Positions 21,185 through 32,214 of a stretch of 64,000 nt of DNA are shown here, in pieces. A program made the translations under genes and the position numbers. The DNA comes from Odontocerum albicorne. Lineage: Eukaryota; Arthropoda; Insecta; Trichoptera; Odontoceridae. The stretch covers positions 3,658,001 to 3,722,000 of the forward strand of contig OX463849.1 of NCBI GenBank assembly GCA_949825065.1. The letters are read 5' to 3'. The notes under the pieces were generated by a model. The model worked only from the letters and a program-made list of their open reading frames with translations. It made no database searches and had not been told where the DNA came from. Position 1 is the first letter of the stretch. Each line of letters starts with the position of its first letter.

Positions 21185-21450
21185 GACAGTTTATGTAACG
21201 CCGTTTAGAGCGCCGACCCTCCTCAAGGGCGCTCTAACTCGGGACTTGAACCAACGATTATTAACAGATTGAAAATGTAGCAAAATAAATATAAACACAA
21301 GTTGAATGTAAGGATAGGAGGGTAGAGGCTGCGGTCAGTAGATTAGGCTCTTTTCTGCTCCATGTTCAGAAAATCATATTTAACAAACTACGAAGAAACT
21401 TTTGTAAATTTTCCTATATGTCATAGTTATTCGGCTTTAGGTGTAGTGTA
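21185..21450 (-). mobile_element. SINE-B copy
   Basis: Family B, read on the minus strand, runs from acactacacctaaagccgaa through tctgaacatggagcagaaaa, accgcagcctctaccctcct and a tRNA-like ttcaagtcccgagttagagc to ctaaacggcgttacataaac and a (tta)n tail. The copies at 23.9, 32.2, 47.9, 48.8 and 54.2 kb share this order. Confidence 0.7.
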
Positions 21451-21984
21451 TTTGTGTAATGTTCATAATTGATAATAATTTCTAAAACCTCCCGATTAGC
21501 GGTGCCTTTGAGTGCTTCCTAAAATTGAAAATGGCACCCGTATATTTAACACTAAGAGGTATATATGTTAATTCCACGCCACAGGACCACCAACGGCATA
21601 AGATCTATTATAATACCCTACCCTAATGGATCAATTTGGAACAATTAATTTAGTAGACGAATAATAAATCGGTCTTAAAATTCTACTCGTGTCTGAAGAA
21701 ACATCTCTCAGACACAGGTTCCAAAGATACAATACAATTTTTTGAAGCGGATTAATATGATACTATTCATGACTATCATATACACTTGACAGCTGCATTA
21801 AAAACAAACTGGAGTCGAGAAATTTGCAAATCAGGCAAACCAGAACAAAACTTTATTGATGTAGAAATGAACAAAATGTTAGTTTTTTCACTAGAATTAA
21901 TATACGACATCATTGCTAATCAAGCAAGAATTTATCATTTAATCAATACAAATAATAATATATGTACATAGAATTGCTCTGAAT
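21451..21984. other. No gene recognised
   Basis: Non-coding DNA. A 61-aa open frame at 21786-21971 has no recognisable motif. Confidence 0.4.
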
Positions 21985-21988
21985 TTAA

Positions 21989-22584
21989 CCTTTCCCTTCC
22001 TGTGCTAAAAAAATCCGCCTGTTCCGGAGTTGGGTATTCAATACACATGTAAAAATGAGCGATATAAAATCGAAAAAATAAGAATATTCATAGCCAATCG
22101 CTTAAATTAATTAAATTTGAAGTCAAAAGTGATAATAATTGAAATTTAATTGCTAAAACATGAAAAAAACACCGGCCGACGTTCACAAAACGGGCGAAGC
22201 GACCACCTGAAATGGATGCCTGAAAGCTACTGAAGCGAGCGAACTGAAATTCTATTTCTTGCGTTCCCATATACCGAAGTAGAGTGAGAGTGAGACGTGA
22301 ATAGCGTCGCTTCCTCACCCATAGCGGTTTTTTAGAATGAATATACCTACGTCACACACTGGCACACGTTTGATTGTATTGGTGAATTTATTCCCGATTT
22401 TCACAAAATATCTCGGATGTGGCCGATAAGTGCTTATTATTATTAATATTATTTTTTTCATTCAATGCGTAAATGTATTATGGAGGAATACCTAAAATCT
22501 GAACCCAGTATTTATTATATTTATAGAGATATTAAAGATTTTAGAAGCAATGTGTACTAGTTACACATCATAGAGAAGGAAGGG
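21989..22584. mobile_element. piggyBac-type MITE, copy 1
   Basis: TTAA flanks both ends (21985-21988 and 22585-22588). Termini read cctttcccttcctgtgc and, inverted, cccttccttctctatgatg. TTAA target duplication with CCC-rich ends is the piggyBac signature. The interior is non-coding and includes accgaagtagagtgagagtg and acacgtttgattgtattggt, shared with copies at 43.1, 55.4 and 57.4 kb. Confidence 0.85.
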
Positions 22585-22588
22585 TTAA

Positions 22589-23071
22589 TAACAAAGAGAG
22601 AATATTCATCAAACATACAAGAATGTTGTGTGGTATATTCGTATGCCCATACGTGCTCTAACCTGTTTAGGCCGGTAACTTTTGTACTTTAGTGGTATGT
22701 GATACGAAATATGTACGGAATGATTGATAAAACAGTCTGACAAGAATTTCTCTACCACTTGGAATTCCTCGTCATATGCGGACTTTTGAGTCAACTTTCT
22801 TATAATCTGCAGGCAATTACCTGATTACGGTATGCGTCAATCACGCATATTTGATGCCTGCTAAACACATCGAATTTCTCCAATCATTTGCGCCAACTGG
22901 TCGGATGTTCTCACCATAATTTAATAAATATCAGATTTATTCATTTTTATCTATAATACAATATTAACATTTATATAGCAGTATTTTCTCAGATAGTGGA
23001 AGAATGACGAGAGATATTGAATGCCATCTAGCGATAGAAAAAAAAACAGATGCGTGACTCTCGCGCGGTAG
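22589..23071. other. No gene seen
   Basis: Non-coding spacer. It contains a short decayed RTE-like phrase near 22985 (ttttctcagatagtggaaga, gagagatattgaatg). Confidence 0.4.
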
Positions 23072-23843
23072 AAGTGAAACTTCTTAGCTCCTAGGAAAAG
23101 TTTATTTTTTGCATTGCTTTTTTTCTATTTGCTAACGATTTTTTTAGGATTAGGAAATGGTTATGTTGAATTTAATTCTAGAGAATCTCTCTTATTTAGA
23201 TAAAAAATGGTTATGTGGAATTTAATTCCAAAAATTCTCTCTTAATTAAATAAAAAAAAAAATTTTTTTTAATTTTTAATAATTAATAATAATATTTTTA
23301 ATAATAATATAATACACCTAATAATATTAAATATATTTTTTTTAATATTAAATATATTAATATTTTTAGGTTATTATTATTATTAAATTAATTATTTTTA
23401 AATAATTATATAATACTTTATTTATTATTATATTATTAATGATATTATTATATTATATTGTAATTAATTTTAATAACATGTACATTATTATAATTATAAA
23501 TTAAATATAAATTATATGTTAAATGAATATTAAAATAAATAATAAATAAAATAAAACAAAATAATTTAATATAAAATAAAATTAATAATTCTTAAATATG
23601 TAAAAATAATATATAACAAAAAATATTATTTTTAAATTTTTTATAATAAATAATAATAATTTTAATAATAATATAATTCACTTAACAATATTGAAAAAAT
23701 AATAATTATTAATACTAATAAATAAATACATATTAATATTAAAATATTTAATAAATAATAATTAAATAATAATATAATACACCGTTTCACTTTTCGTGAC
23801 GTTCATGCCAAGTTGCCCTACCGCGCCTATAGAAGTTTCACTT
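23072..23843. mobile_element. Putative element: almost pure A/T core between inverted short ends
   Basis: aagtgaaacttct at 23072-23084 is matched in inverse by agaagtttcactt at 23831-23843, with gcgcggta-type sequence nearby on both sides. Between about 23245 and 23775 the DNA is nearly exclusively A and T. No ORF is present. The family is unknown. Confidence 0.5.
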
Positions 23844-23884
23844 AAAAAAAAAAGTCAATGGTCTATTTTTACACTATACTATAT

Positions 23885-24195
23885 GTTACATAGAGCCGAA
23901 TGTATTACTATCGCATATTGGAAGATTTATACAAAAAAAAATTAAGTTCGTACAACCTTGGTAAGTTTTCTTGGCCAAATATGCTTTCTGAACATATCCA
24001 GGTGCGGGGAAGTACCTAATGTAATGACTGTTGTCACTGTCTTCCTATCTTTTTACTCTACTTACTCGTTTATATTTTTATTTTGTAATATTTTAAGTCT
24101 TTTAATACTAGTAGGCTAGAATTGTGAGTTACTGCGCCCTATAGGAGAGTCTGCTCTCTAAACAGCGCTATTAAAATGTTCTTTCATTATTATTT
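23885..24195 (+). mobile_element. SINE-B copy
   Basis: Near-complete: a start like catagagccgaatgtattac, then gaacatatccaggtgcgggg, agtacctaatgtaatgactg, a decayed box region, and the gagtctgctctctaaacagc end with a T/A-rich tail. A TACTAGTA octamer lies at 24106-24113. Confidence 0.7.
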
Positions 24196-24234
24196 TTACT
24201 ATTCAATACATATTCGATCCAGACAGTATCAAAT

Positions 24235-24660
24235 CTGTTAGGATGATAATCCACAACAGTATTCTATTTTAGTACCAAATTTGGTGTAAATAAGTGAAAC
24301 ATGGATGTGGAAAAATACTGAAAGGGGCCAAAGAAATGTTGTAGAAATGCTTGCAGTGAGAATAATACTGGGGTTGACAATGTATAACAACATACGGAAT
24401 GAAAGTCTGAGATGAACGAATGAATGAAGAATGTCTTTCAAAACAAATATGAGTGGATGGCATGGTAGAAGAAGGACAATGAAAACATGGTTGGATTGAA
24501 TTAATGACATTTAAAAAAATGGAAATTTTTAAATATCAGAGATATCATTGGAGTTGTAAGAGAACGTGTATAGATGAAGAAGATACAAAATATTTTTGCC
24601 ACCACGGAAAAGTCTGACGCTTTTCTCTCTGTATTCCTCAACAGAGATCAGTGTGAATAA
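24235..24660 (+). pseudogene. RTE-like LINE relic
   Basis: Decayed coding text parallel to 12.7 and 17.5 kb (ccacaacagtattctatttt, gaaacatggatgtggaaaaa, ttgtagaaatgcttg). It ends near a ctgtattcctcaacagaga block, a mutated version of the family's 3' terminus. No frame survives. Confidence 0.6.
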
Positions 24661-24984
24661 TTCAATTTTCTTCCTGAGGATAGATTGTTCCATCGATTTA
24701 GTGAAGGCAGAATCTTTTGTGTCCTAAAGCATCACTCATATTTCTACACATTAACTTTAGCGGTTCAATCGGCTCGATGAGGGATGAAACACATCCCTAT
24801 CGATATTTAAGAAGCATTATCTATCTCAAAATACCCCTCACCTTTAATTTCAGCACAATACCTATTGTTATTTTCCTAGAGATTTATCTTTCATTATTAT
24901 TTTTGTATATTTCCCAAATATTTCTTTCCCACAATAAATTAAAACAAACTGCCATTGATACCAATAATAAATAAGTCAGAAACA
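24661..24984. other. No gene seen
   Basis: Non-coding DNA. An 85-aa frame at 24717-24974 shows no domain. Confidence 0.4.
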
Positions 24985-25078
24985 AGAGCTGGCTGATTGC
25001 AAAAAATTACTTCAAAGCAATAAATCCGCCGGATGTATTTGCATGAAAGTGTTAAATAAAATAAATAAATACGGAATT
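24985..25078 (+). mobile_element. LINE-J/SINE-A type 3' tail
   Basis: Contains aataaatccgccggatgta, tttgcatgaaagtgttaaat and a (aaat)n tail, the shared terminus of LINE-J and SINE-A. Confidence 0.6.
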
Positions 25079-25522
25079 ATATTCTTATTTATAACCAATT
25101 AACAGAGAAAGCTGTCCTTAACAAAAACAACCACTCCAGTTTTGTCAATCATTACGTTTTAAATTGAGTTCTCAGTCGGTCCAAGTGAAATTCACCGAAA
25201 TAATTTACTCGTAATAACAGATATCGACCGGAAATCTTGAACGGGCTGTAAATAAACTGTTGAACTAACTGCCTGACTGTTGACTAAATATATCGCCTCA
25301 TAAATCAGTCATGTGACAGTTTATTAATGAATGCCTCAGTGGATATCGAACTTTTGAAGGCAAATGAGAACTTTCTTTTTTAACTAAAGTCTCGTTTTTT
25401 ACGGTTTATTGGAAATTCCTTTCTTAAACGATGATTTTGTATTTATGAACCAATAATTACCTTATTGTAACTTTTTTAATAAATCAATCTGTAATACAAA
25501 TAATTGCCAAAGGCTATACATA
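25079..25522. other. No gene seen
   Basis: Non-coding DNA with a TACTCGTA at 25206-25213. Confidence 0.4.
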
Positions 25523-26082
25523 TAGGGTCTTTAAATTGAGTGGTTTATATAATTAATTTTTTTTAATTCTTGAATAAAACCCACAATTTGCTTTGATTTC
25601 CAAAAACTTTTTATTGGTCATTGATGTATAATTTAAACACAAAAAAACAATATCGCCAAATGTCCACCTCTTGCAGCTCCACAGGTATCCACTCTTTTGT
25701 CAAAAATTTCGATGACATTTTTGCATAATTACGGTTCTAACTCACCAATAACGCGAATTATTTCGCCCTTCAGCTCAGTAATTGATTGGGGGGCAATTTT
25801 ATAAACCTGAGTTTACACTTAACCCCAGAGAAAATAGTCCAACGGTGTCAGATCACACGATCTTGGTGGCCAATTAACATCACCGTTTCCGGAGATTACA
25901 ATACATAAAATAATTCAACAATTTGAACGCGTTGTCGTATTGTACGAGTATGTATATGTCTCCATTTTTATAAATGTCATACATTCCACTTCTCAAATGT
26001 CCCAAGACTCGGGCAAGTTCGCGATGTCATCTGTATTTTATCAAAGAATTTAAAAAAAACCGCTCAATTTGAAAGACCCTTT
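25523..26082 (-). mobile_element. TA-flanked non-autonomous transposon, copy 2
   Basis: About 90% alike by eye to the element at 9707-10272 over its whole length, with the same internal deletion points and transposase remnants. The right terminus is clear (gctcaatttgaaagaccctt, then TA); the left one is slightly altered (gggtctttaaattgagtgg). It differs from copy 1 by an octamer-type insertion at 25943-25950. Confidence 0.85.
25943..25950. other. TACGAGTA octamer with empty-site comparator
   Basis: cgtattgtacgagtatgtat in copy 2 corresponds to tgtattgaatgtat in copy 1 at about 10134. Deleting CGAGTA from copy 2 restores co-linearity. Confidence 0.65.
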
Positions 26083-26129
26083 ATATACGAATTTATACCT
26101 TAGGAACTAATTTAATTTAAATATTATGA

Positions 26130-26355
26130 CTAGTTATTTATTTTACACAGGACAATAAATATACATCATTTGTGAAAAAACAACAGGTTATTTAATTTGG
26201 ACACACAATTTTAATGGATCTGGGTTTGTTGCCTTTCATTTGTCGTGTCCCCAGTAAACTAGGCTTTTGCCTGTATCTAACTGAAGACATATAGCATGAA
26301 AAAATAAATCGATACTTCTTTCCGATCTTTGAATTTATAAAACCCCGTTGCACAT
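26130..26355 (-). mobile_element. LINE-K 3' UTR fragment
   Basis: Reverse complement of the UTR at 18.83-19.05 kb, including tttgtcgtgtccccagtaaa, tcgatacttctttccgatc and aaccccgttgcac. Confidence 0.8.
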
Positions 26356-26512
26356 ACTATGATCATACTTATCTTAAATTTCCTACATTTAATTTAATTG
26401 TATTATTGTATAATGTTTTATAATACAATACAATTACACTTTCGCTGTACACAGTACAGTCACTGGCCGTAGTCTAACGATTTGATTATTTATTTTGTTT
26501 GATATTTAATTT

Positions 26513-26600
26513 TAAAACAATCTTGCGGGCATATTACCAAATGAAAATCTCGTCCAACCAACCAGATTAGAGATAAATGTTAATCGAATGAACGTGAAAT
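26513..26600 (-). mobile_element. LINE-J/SINE-A tail fragment
   Basis: cttgcgggcatattaccaaa and ctcgtccaaccaaccagatt are the inverted form of the shared LINE-J/SINE-A tail. A B-box-like aggttcgattcctag follows at about 26633 in the other orientation, and its relation is unclear. Confidence 0.5.
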
Positions 26601-26974
26601 TTTAGTATTTACGATAAGAAAACGGCGTCCCAGGTTCGATTCCTAGTGGTTCTACTTCCGGATGACGGATTTTACTTTGAGACTGTTTTACATCTGAACT
26701 TATGTTTTTCAGTAGCTTATCATTAATTTTTATAACGTTTTATGCAACTTATTAATTCATTTAAACTATGCCTAACGAAAGACTGCTGCAGATATAACCT
26801 GTCCATCGTTGGAACTTTGAGCTCCTTGTCATCGGAACTTTGGTTTTGATTTTTCAAGAGTGTAAGCTTGCTTAAGTGCAACAGCTAACACACTATAAAC
26901 CATACTCGCACGGGCGTCTTCCATCCGCAAACTTACAAACGTATTCCATTATAGGGGATTGCCTATCATATCAA
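26601..26974. other. No gene seen
   Basis: Non-coding DNA. Confidence 0.4.
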
Positions 26975-27150
26975 CTTGGCGGGCTTATTGCCAAGTGGTA
27001 GTCTCTTCCAATCAACTAGATAGATGCAAATGAGACTTTTTTAGTGAAAATCTTACAGATATGCTTTTTAAAAATGAAGTTTTATAGTGGGAATCGAACT
27101 CGCGAACCTTAGTCTGGAAGACAGACGTCTTACCAATACCAATTGTTTGG
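26975..27150 (-). mobile_element. SINE-A copy, nearly complete
   Basis: Reverse strand: tRNA-like head (ttggtattggtaagacgtct, then ggttcgcgagttcgattccc), body, and the tail gattggaagagactaccact, tggcaataagcccgcca. The tail matches the 3' end of LINE-J. Confidence 0.75.
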
Positions 27151-27279
27151 CAATAATTACTACGTAAGTCGTCAATGATTATTTATTTAATAAACTTATA
27201 TAAATTATTAGGCTTCATATTAATTTTAAATTGATTTCAATTACTAGTTTAATTTTTAAAACGCACGAGTTATTACATA

Positions 27280-27425
27280 CATATATACCATCACGCCATC
27301 TCCCTGACGGAGTATGCATAGAGGATAGAGAACCAGACTTTCTAATCTCGATATATATTCTTCGTTTTTCCCTATATCCATACTCCTTTTCATACTACTC
27401 CTACGATTTTTCTGACTTTGTTTAG
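27280..27425 (-). pseudogene. RTE-like LINE relic, 3' terminus
   Basis: Starts with tataccatcacgccatctcc and ctgacggagtatgcatagag, the inverted family terminus, then decays. Confidence 0.55.
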
Positions 27426-27559
27426 GAAATTGAATATTTTTTCCTTACCTTGAAAAAATGTATCAACTTTCTGAAAAAAAACTCTGCAATGTACATATAT
27501 GCAAAAATACTTGAACAAATCCAGTGCGAACCAGATGAATTATTTAACGAGAATGGGTC

Positions 27560-27620
27560 AGTTTTATCAAGAATCGAACCAGAAAGACATCATTCTATGA
27601 ACTAGGCCACAGAAGGTCGT
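27560..27620 (-). mobile_element. SINE-A head fragment
   Basis: Reverse strand reads gtggcctagttcatagaatg, then tctttctggttcgattct, again an A-box/B-box pair without a usable tRNA fold. Confidence 0.45.
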
Positions 27621-27682
27621 CATTTGATCTGTTTAATCTTGTCGAAGTCTTCAGGTGTAAGACTAACAAAGATGGCACAGAG

Positions 27683-27745
27683 GCCTTCTTAGTTCACCGC
27701 TCTTCTTTTTTTACGTCGTCCTTTACTGTCCATGCAGTGTCTACC
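27683..27745 (+). mobile_element. LINE-J internal scrap
   Basis: cttagttcaccgctcttctt, tacgtcgtcctttactgtcc and atgcagtg match LINE-J at 5.65-5.70 kb over about 60 bp. Confidence 0.7.
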
Positions 27746-28394
27746 AATATCAGTGTATAAGATTGACACAATTTAAGATGGGAATCTCGACAAAATTATT
27801 TCAAATTCTTATAAGTAAGAGAAAAAGTAAATGCAATCTAAAAAAAATCATGATTATGGCAATTTAGAAAACAATATCTTAAGGGCTGGAACATGAACAA
27901 GGAAAAAATATTAAGGGAAGGTGTTAAAATTGAATTAAAAAAATATTTTTTACATAGCTCCAGAATATTTTTGCATCTATTGCATCTTACTTCTACTGAT
28001 ATAATCTGTGATGTCAGGACTCGAAGGTAGTATAGTATATATTTTTCTCCTTTAATTTACATACTGACTATATATTATCTACATTGGCAACTTATAAAAC
28101 ATTTGGTTGAGAGCAAGAAAGCAAGGAATGATCTGAATTGTTTAACTTCCTTATATCATTTGCCAATTTCAATGACTATGTTGAAGCAAGGCTTTATGGG
28201 AAGTTAAAAACTAAGATTTCTTATTGTAAATCAAAATTATAAAACGATAATAAATCATTCCAATTAAGCACAAATCAATACTTGACTGTATGAATAGGCC
28301 CTCTGCAAGCCCACATTTTTACTAACTGATTTATATTTGAAATAACTCACTGTGATGTATATTTGAAAACAGAATTGCTCCAATAGACAAAATT
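27746..28394. other. No gene seen
   Basis: AT-rich non-coding DNA. Confidence 0.4.
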
Positions 28395-28862
28395 TAATTT
28401 GGATATTTAATTGCAGGATATTTTTTTGCTATTCGTCTTTCCGATCATGGACTTACGTTACGCTCAGACAAAAATATTTATTGGCATTCCCAGTTCACCA
28501 CTTCTTTTTACGACGTCCTTTACCGTTCATTCAGTGAGACCCTGGAACCTGTTACAAACCAATGTTAGACTCGCTCCGTCCTTGGCATACTTTAAAAAGC
28601 TACTGAAAAAACTTTTCATTTCTAGTCAGTAGTACAACGTGTTTCATTGCTGATTTTTATTTCCTTTTCCCTTGATTGATGATATCTCACTTTTACTTTT
28701 GTTATGTATACATTCATAAATTTCATAATAATGAATGATCATTTGAATATTTTTTGCGACCATGTACTCGTAACTTGCTTTATTTATTTTTATCTGGTTG
28801 GATGGAAGAAGCGGAACCAGATTTATTTTAGCAATGAAGTGTTAGTAAATAATTAATAAAAT
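28395..28862 (+). pseudogene. LINE-J C-terminal end and 3' tail
   Basis: The frame gives FTVHSVRPWNLLQTNVRLAP and SLAYFKKLLKKLFISSQ, then stop at 28630, followed by the shortened family UTR. It is 5' truncated and lacks most of the coding region. The UTR carries the octamer insertion at 28765. Confidence 0.82.
28765..28772. other. TACTCGTA octamer with two empty-site comparators
   Basis: Here gcgaccatgtactcgtaact. The sister tails read gcgaccacgtaacttgc (6000) and, on the minus strand at 18.1 kb, gcgaccatgtaacttgc. The empty form has a single TA; the occupied form has TA-CTCG-TA. Two empties against one occupied copy make insertion the simpler direction. Confidence 0.8.
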
Positions 28863-29551
28863 AAATATAAACGTATATGAAAATATTTAAAGCCTCCAGG
28901 CGCAAATAGCCTGGCAGTATTTTTATTTATATTTTGTTTTTTTTTTCGGTATTACCATCACACTGACATGCAGTCTTTATTCAAATAAATTGTTTTTAAT
29001 TATAAAAAACTGTCATTGATAAGTAAGATCGAAAGTTTTTGAAGTTCTAGTCACATTTAAAGCGGATACGGGAAATGAAGGTTTGAAATGAAAAAGGAAT
29101 AATAAATTTCATCTGAGATAAATTCTAATAAGAAATTTATGAATTTTTAAAATATACGCATAAGATACATAAAAAATGCTATAAAATTGGAAATTATTAT
29201 CAACAATATTGCATTAAAATCCATCTCCAATTGGATAATATTTTTTATGTCGCTGGAACTTTGGCGATAAAATTTTGATTTGTGTGACATGCAACCTCTA
29301 TATGGTTAGTCCATAACGTGATATTTATATGAAAATGAGTAATTTTAATGATTTTTAAATCCCAATAAAATTCACCAAGAAATTCCTCATTTCATCGTTT
29401 ACATTTCATGTTTATAAGCTTAAATTGCTTTATATGATCTTCGTCTGCATTTTAAATTCATAAAATTAGTACATTTGAAATGTGACAGTGTTTTCTGGAG
29501 TCCGTGTTTGATAAAATTCAATATTCCTTAAAAAATACTTTTATTAAAAAA
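28863..29551. other. No gene seen
   Basis: AT-rich non-coding DNA. Confidence 0.4.
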
Positions 29552-29621
29552 AACCCATGCCTTTCGAAAACCCATGCCTTTCGAAAACCCATGCCTTTCG
29601 AAAACCCATGCCTTTCGAAAA
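29552..29621. repeat. 17-bp tandem repeat, 4 copies
   Basis: cccatgcctttcgaaaa is repeated four times without change. Confidence 0.95.
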
Positions 29622-29737
29622 AAACTCAACTTGTGTTAAATGATGTATCACAGAGTAAATAATGTAGATATAAGAAAATAATGTGAATTGAAAAATGATA
29701 CAGTGCTTAAGATGAAGAAAATCTGATGAGGTATACT

Positions 29738-30305
29738 CAAGAAAATGTAGCATGGTCCCTGTAACGTTTTAAATTTCATGTCTCAAAGGGATGGCGTAAA
29801 GTAGTTTTTTTTTACAAATCGAATCGTTTTTTCATAAATCTAAAAATGGTTTTTCTCTAGACTGACGTTTTAATTCCTAATTTTCATTATACTGACTTTC
29901 TAATGTATTTTATGATTTGTTTATATCTTTAAATAGGCCAAGATCTACTTTGAATTAATACCAATTACGAACATTTCTTTTTATGTATAAAAAAAAAATC
30001 GAAAATTCAATTATTGTACACCTCATCCCTAGCCAATGCAGACTAACGTAGTGACTTTTGACGAACGTCGCCAAATATTATTTGATTTTAACAAACTGAC
30101 GTATTTTTACTAATGTGTAACAAGATGTTTTAATTTGTCATTGTTGTTAGTTTTATGTTATGTATTTACCTAAATAACTTGTTATTTATTAGAATCGAGG
30201 CTTATATTAAAGTTGATAAAATAATTAAAATTGCTGGACGTCGTTACAATGTTGTATTGGGGCAAATTTGTGAAACGTCACGGGGATCATGCTACATTTT
30301 CTTTA
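29738..30305 (-). mobile_element. Non-coding DNA element M, copy 1
   Basis: Inverted ends gaaaatgtagcatggtccct and, at the right in reverse complement, gaaaatgtagcatgatcccc, about 26 bp. The interior matches the element at 49.12-49.68 kb in opposite orientation, and part of it (aaatttgccccaatacaacc, agcaagttatttaggtaaat) also occurs in the MITE at 61.35 kb. No ORF is present. Confidence 0.8.
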
Positions 30306-30494
30306 GTATAGTAACGTAGAAATAATGAATGATGATTCGTTTTAGAATATTTGCCCATAAATCACTTTGTTATTCCACTAATTACATTACCATGTACCAT
30401 GACAACAGTCTGGCCTGAGCACTGTTTTCGTTACAAACCGGGATCAATCCGCTTGAAAAGAGTATCGGGATAGGAGGTAGAAACACGCGTAGCG

Positions 30495-30497
<3 letters not shown>
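30306..30497. other. No gene seen
   Basis: Non-coding spacer. Confidence 0.4.

Positions 30498-30584
<87 letters not shown>
30498..30584. repeat. (TA)n microsatellite, about 43 units
   Basis: An uninterrupted alternation of T and A of about 85 bases. Confidence 0.98.
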
Positions 30585-30585
<1 letters not shown>

Positions 30586-31794
30586 TTTTAAATAGTTTAA
30601 TTATTTTAACTTATTTTGGGAAACTGATTTCGCGAAGGTGTGACATTGTGTGGCTACCACGAAGTCACTACTCGATTTTTTTTTGTAATGATACCTAAAA
30701 AAACGAGTATACGCAAATCATCTAACGACTATGCTGCAATTGAAACTACAAAAATGTCAAGAGATCAAAGCGATACATCGGGAAACAAAATAAATTAGAC
30801 GAATACCACGTGGCGCGATTGTGGTCATTTTGATATAATTATTTTAGGAAAATAAATGCCTAACCTTTCATTACATATTATGCATTATATGCAGTTATTA
30901 AAGTTGATTACAACAAACCATTGTTTTATTATGAATTTTTTAAAAGATTGCTTTATTCTGGGCCTTCATGTATCATATATTTGCTGACAAGAATTGGAGC
31001 TGTCCTTTATAAATAAAAAAAATAAACTGTTTTTGAGATAAAACTTGATGAAGCATTTGTTTGTATTTTTAAAAAGACAATAGAATTTTTAGATTTTTTA
31101 AAGAACAATAGCTCAGAAACAATTGATTGAGATAGGGCGTGAACCTCAGATGAATTCTGTAATTTTGAAATGAATGAAATGCAATTACGTTGCACAAATT
31201 GTATCATTATACATTTATCAGGTTTATGCAATCAGACAGTCATTCAGACAAAATGGAAAGCATTAATTTGAAAGTCTAAAGAAACTGCTGTCAAGTGAGA
31301 GTAAGTTCAGAGGAAATAAGATAATTGGTTATGGGAGAGAAACTGGTTCAGAGATTGTGGCTCGGGCTTCAGTTCCCAAGAATTCTTTGACAGATGACAA
31401 ATACGTTCATGTAAATGATGCTGGATAGAGCAGAATGGACTACCAGTTCTACGCTAATATCAGAATCATGTCAAAGCTAACAAATGTTGCAGGTAACATA
31501 GCATTGGGAACTAGACGTTTACTTTTATTTTTACTGAACGTGGGGGTATACTTATTTTGAAGTAAATATTTTTTTTACTAATTTGATTTTGTCTACATAT
31601 AATAATTTATTGTACTGAATAAATCCAATATAACGGGGTAGTTTGATAGATATTGAGCCATTGCTGACCATGTGGTGTGGAATTAATTGCTTAGTGTTAA
31701 AGATATGAGTGGTGTTTGTAGCTTTAGTAAGCGTTCGAAGATAACCTATGCTCACCATGTCGAACTTCTAACTATAGAACTATAAAAGCATCGA
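30585..31794. other. No gene seen
   Basis: AT-rich DNA of 1.2 kb. No repeat family of this window and no convincing coding region is recognised. Confidence 0.4.
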
Positions 31795-32165
31795 AACAAG
31801 AAGGCAAGAATCCATTGCGATATTCCTACTTAAGGATTTTCAAGATTGCTTTAATTGTCCTGCGATTCTAGAAGCACTAAGTTTATATTATGTACCTAAT
31901 AAATATGGCCGTGCAAGGAATCACCATCTGTTCTACATACCAACGTACAGGACGAATATCATGGCTAAACACTCAGTCACGCGTGGTATAGAGATATTGA
32001 ACCAACTGAATGACACTGTCGATATACGAGTATTCTCGGTACCGTCTAGCAGTATGAGAAAAATCCTGGCTGATATTATTCCTAACGAATAAGCTAACGC
32101 TAGAAGCAGATCCTCTTTGTATAACAAGATAAATCCGTGCAAAGTGGATAAAAAAAAACCTTTTG
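31795..32165 (+). pseudogene. CR1/jockey-group LINE C-terminal end (LINE-L), copy 1
   Basis: The frame 31840-32091 reads FQDCFNCPAILEALSLYYVP, NKYGRARNHHLFYIPTYRTN, then SVTRGIEILNQLND, DIRVFS and a stop. The LF--P--RT--------RG---LN------DIF layout is the terminus of jockey/CR1 LINEs. It is 5' truncated. The related copy is at 53.43 kb. An octamer (32025-32032) adds Arg-Val between the I and F of the DIF motif. Confidence 0.75.
32025..32032. other. TACGAGTA octamer inside a LINE coding motif
   Basis: The codons gat ata cga gta ttc encode D-I-R-V-F where D-I-F is expected. LINE-X in this same window has SDIDIFH at that place. The sister copy at 53.54 kb lacks the octamer (gtgtattctcgg). Confidence 0.7.
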
Positions 32166-32214
32166 GGAGGCATTACCAACATTTATTATTATACTTGAAT
32201 ACTTCATACATACA

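Noticed and set aside
22088..22318. Recurring open frame beginning MRKRRYSRLTLTLLRYMG (also 43.2, 43.4 kb)
   Set aside because: It is read across the interior of the TTAA MITE, is not kept open in all copies, and has no domain.
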